A DNA stretch of 64,000 nucleotides from Punica granatum. Its lineage: Eukaryota; Streptophyta; Magnoliopsida; Myrtales; Lythraceae. Under the pieces are notes generated by a model that worked only from the letters and a program-made list of their open reading frames with translations, ran no database searches and was not told the origin of the DNA. Shown here piece after piece: positions 60,573-64,000 of the stretch. Position 1 is the first letter of the stretch. Each line of letters begins with the position of its first letter. Both the position numbers and the translations under genes were made by a program. The stretch covers positions 9,878,982 through 9,942,981 of the forward strand of contig NC_045134.1 of assembly GCF_007655135.1 (NCBI RefSeq), read 5' to 3'.

Positions 60573-63500
60573 CATAGTTGTGTGGATTCTTGCAGGAGAT
60601 AAGGTTCGGAGATCAAAATCGATGCGTGCTGTATTCATTGATGATGGGGAGGTGCTCTGTTTTTGCAGGGAGGAATTGTTTCTGCAATGACTATTAACAA
60701 AGGAATACTTCTCGGGTTTGTTCCATCTGCTGATGGCGAGGTAAAGATTGAGGTGTTCTTTGCCATACCTGTTCATAATTGAGGAGCTGTTTTTCGGTTC
60801 TATGTTAAGGAATGGACATCTATGTAAAACAGCTTGCATTAATTGATAATTGAGCGTCAAGCAGTCCTGTCTCGTATAAGTACTGAGCAGATCTGAATGT
60901 AAGGATTTGGAACTGGGAGAGCAAATACTGTTTCGCATTTGAATTTGCGAGGGTCATGCTGATTAAATCATGAAACGAGTTTCCACGTGGATCAGCTTTG
61001 TTGATCAAAACCCGGGAATTGTCTTTTAGGTTTATCTCCGTTTGGAACAGTTCAAAGGAGAAGTTAAGTTCAGGTATTGAAAGTTTGCTTTTTCTTCTTC
61101 CTTTATTTTCCCTACAAATTACTGGTTGCACAATAATGTAATATATACTGACATACTTGTGTTTAGGGTCGATGAAATTCGGCGCCCAAAAAATTCCAGA
61201 GAAGCAAGCAGAAAGAACCGCTTGAATTGTTCGTCCACAGCAAAAGAAGAATGGTGTTGGGGAAATTATGCTAGGGGAGCCCAATATGCGCTGCAAAGTA
61301 GGGGAAATGTCCTTTCTCGGGTTAGTGTTCTTTATTCGTATATTAGTGTTCTTTTTTGTCATTTATTTGAAAGTGGAAATCCCTTTATTATACTCTAGGT
61401 CCTTACCATAATTTTTCCGATTCTAGTCGGGGTACAAGCTGCACTTTTTCCTTTGTATGGGCAACAGCTTTTTGTATAACGGGCATGAATGGCATAATAC
61501 AGATCATTTTAATGTTGATTCACCTGGAAAGGTTGAATCTGGGAGAGCCTCTATTGGCATGGTGACTTTTTGGTGAGTTTCCTGTGTGATCATCCTAATG
61601 CTGGTAGCTATCCATTCTAGGAATAAAATACACCTACCCTTATTTCTCTCGAAGGATAATAAAGAAAGTTATCAGTTCATTAATTACACCTGCAGCTACT
61701 ATAGAGAGAATAACATTACAAAGGAGGGGAAAGAAAAGAAAATCGGAGCTGATAGGAAAAGAAAATGAAAGAAGAGAACCGGATCGTGAACAAATGCAAC
61801 AGCAGAAAAGCAAACTTTCTGCCTATTAATAGTTCCCTATGAGTTATTGACTCTCTCAAAATTCTGAATGACCTTATGTTGAGATATACCTTTGCTCATC
61901 TTTTTATATTCTGACTACGACATCCAGCATTTTGCAGACATTGGATAAGTTTCAACTGCATCTGAATCATGTTGAATATCGTCCGTTGTGGATCATTACA
62001 GGGTATAATAGGATATATATGTGGTTCTGCTGCAGTAAGTAAATATTTCCTACTTGGGTTCTCCAGTTCCCTTCGACCTATTCGATTTATGAACATGGTT
62101 GAATTCCTGCTTGGTCTTCTCTGTGTGGTGAGGAGCTTTATATTTCATCGTCCAGCTTGCATCAGACTATTAGTCTGTGTGCCTGACCTTTGTGTACGAA
62201 GTGATATGTTCCAGGCTTACTTTGTATGCGATATGACTGTACAAAGAGTAATATTCTCTTTTTCTATTATCTACTGATGTTCATTGCAGTATGTTTGACA
62301 GGTTGGAATCGCCTATCTGCTGGCTTTTGAGAGTGCAAATAACTTGTCCATTTCTCCCACAGAAAACATTGAGTATGACAGGTAGCATCCATAACATATG
62401 TAGATATATATTCAAAATCACTAGGATGCTGGTACTAATTATAATTTCAAGTCTTTAAATTAGGACACGACCACGAATTTTAGAGGTTTGAGGAAATATT
62501 TATTGATAAAAAGGTGTTTTTTATTGTTCTTGAGATGTGTTTTAACATTAAAATAATTAGTTTGGATTCTATGAATTATCTGGAAGTCAGAACAGGTGTG
62601 GCTTTACTTGACCAAATATTTTCTGTTGGATGTAACAAGGTGTGGATGCTAAAGGAAGTAAACTATTAAACAAATACATACTGCTAAAGAATCAAGAATT
62701 TGTAACTACTGGTAATCTTAGTTCAACTCTTTCTGAAAAGCTTCAATTCATTGCCTGTTTTCAACTTTGTACCAGCCATGAACTTAAGAATTGCCCTTTC
62801 TTTCTGGTAGCTTATTTGATTATTAGTAGCCTGAATGATTCAAATAAAGCTCAACACCTTATTCAATTACTTCAAGTTGAAGGAGCCCTGAGGATGGTTA
62901 GAAATTTTATTCGTTCATCGCTTCAACACATCTAATCTGTCCCTTCACGTGTCTGTGTAGGTTCTTCTTATCAGCCTTATTAGGTTCCTATAAGCCTGCA
63001 ACAAATACAAAATTAAAAAGCATCTTGTCGAACCAATTTCCGTTTCCCGTGGTCTTATGAGGCTGGATAGTAATGCCATGAAATTTCAAATGGTAAATTA
63101 TCAGGTTAGAGGACTGGCAGAACTACTTCCTGCTTTACAGCTCGTGCCATCAATAATGCAACCACCAGCCTACAGTAATTCATGACATATCCAAATGGCA
63201 TGGAGCAAACTCTTTATGAATATACAAAATACCGTGCAATGAGGAATCTGCGAATATATATATTCTCAATTCTAAGCTGACTTTTGTTAATGAGACCAAG
63301 TGTCAATACAAGCACGCTGTTTCCTAAGTCTTCTAAATCTTTTTCACATATGCATCGCAGGCTTATTGAGAATGAGTATTTGGGTCTCAGAAATGGTATA
63401 CTCGATCAGTCTGCCATATTGCTTTCAAGCCATGGTTGTCTCACTTATATGAATTGCAAGGTAATGTGCGGAAGCTTGACTCCGAGTTCTTCAACTTTAA

Positions 63501-64000
63501 GGAAACTAACTAATTATCTCTTATCTGGTTTTAAGATGAATTTATTAAACATGCCATCAGCTTTTGAAGCTGGCTACAAGGAGCATGTGGACTCTCCCTA
63601 CATTTTTTCCCCTCATTTTTATGAAGTAGAAGACTATAATTTTAAAAATTGAATGCCTGGATATGCCGTGCTTAGGATCACCAGATATTTGCTAGTGAGG
63701 TAATTTTTCCCATTGACCTCCAACATACTCGTTAATGGTATTATGTAAGCAGAATCATTCTGGATGTGTACTGGCAGGCCATAATTTCATTTTCTCAGAT
63801 TTTTGAGTGGATAATTTTCTGCTTTCCAAAAAGCTGGATACAAGAAGACAAAAGGTTCAAATATTTGTTGAAACTTGAACGTGATTTACGTCTTTATGCA
63901 TTAGACCAGCTAGAGCAGGATGAGATTCTGGAATAGATATCCATCCATCACGTGTTTTGATAGCATGTTAATCTCTCTTTGGGGTTCATCATGTAACCAT
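60573..64000 (+). pseudogene. Segment A', duplicated GALAK 5' half, truncated at window end
   Basis: Aligns with 40727-44462, starting inside intron 2, so exons 1 and 2 are absent. Copies of exons 3, 4, 5, 7 and 8 remain open with good splice sites. The exon 6 copy (about 62003-62035) has lost 33 bases, deleting EGLDSSGLSSS, the core of the ATP-binding GHMP motif. Intron deletions include about 93 bases near the palindrome and about 240 bases near 63880. The window ends in the intron before the exon 9 equivalent, so more may follow. It is almost certainly non-functional. Confidence 0.92.

Overview
This window is nuclear DNA from a flowering plant, almost certainly a eudicot and probably a rosid. 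The evidence is AT-rich intergenic DNA, many short GT-AG introns, CT-rich leaders, SINE and MITE insertions, and plant-specific gene families. The species cannot be fixed from sequence alone. I rebuilt gene models by joining exons at GT/AG sites while keeping reading frame and family alignment from memory. No database search was run.

Layout. (1) 1294-2499 (+): an intronless F-box gene. (2) 5046-5860 (-): a broken serine carboxypeptidase-like gene. (3) 9640-13855 (-): a nine-exon ethanolamine-phosphate cytidylyltransferase (PECT1 type), with a CT-rich leader/promoter up to about 14.9 kb. (4) 15460-15978: a complete PIF/Harbinger-type MITE, followed by about 5 kb of AT-rich DNA. (5) 20905-22574 (-): a three-exon gene for a small acidic protein of unknown function. 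(6) 24852-32920 (-): an 18-exon isoamylase 3, a starch-debranching enzyme. (7) 33-40 kb: a repeat-rich stretch with tandem repeats, a 27-base C run, two SINEs with target-site duplications, an EXO70-like fragment and an orphan exon-like segment. (8) 40422-46601 (+): a 14-exon galacturonokinase (GALAK). (9) 51218-54982 (-): an intronless BED zinc-finger NLR immune receptor, with a tandemly duplicated C-terminal tail beside it. (10) 56.2-64 kb: a patchwork of copies of segments from 40.7-53.3 kb.

The intact genes are unrelated housekeeping functions: phospholipid synthesis (PECT1), starch breakdown (ISA3) and pectin-sugar salvage (GALAK), plus one immune receptor. Nothing suggests a joint pathway.

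The most unusual structure is the block at 56.2-64 kb. Four segments of the GALAK-NLR region recur there in the same orientation but in scrambled order: the downstream flank, the GALAK 3' half, a 180-base piece of the NLR around its MHD motif, then the GALAK 5' half. One junction carries about 36 bases of filler resembling nearby DNA. Both GALAK halves are dead: one lacks the ATP-binding motif and the other has lost most of an exon. This looks like template switching or a decaying tandem array near an NLR. I found no evidence for a wholly new biological system. The rearranged block, an intronic 50-bp perfect palindrome and a degenerate ~100-bp repeat array are the best leads.
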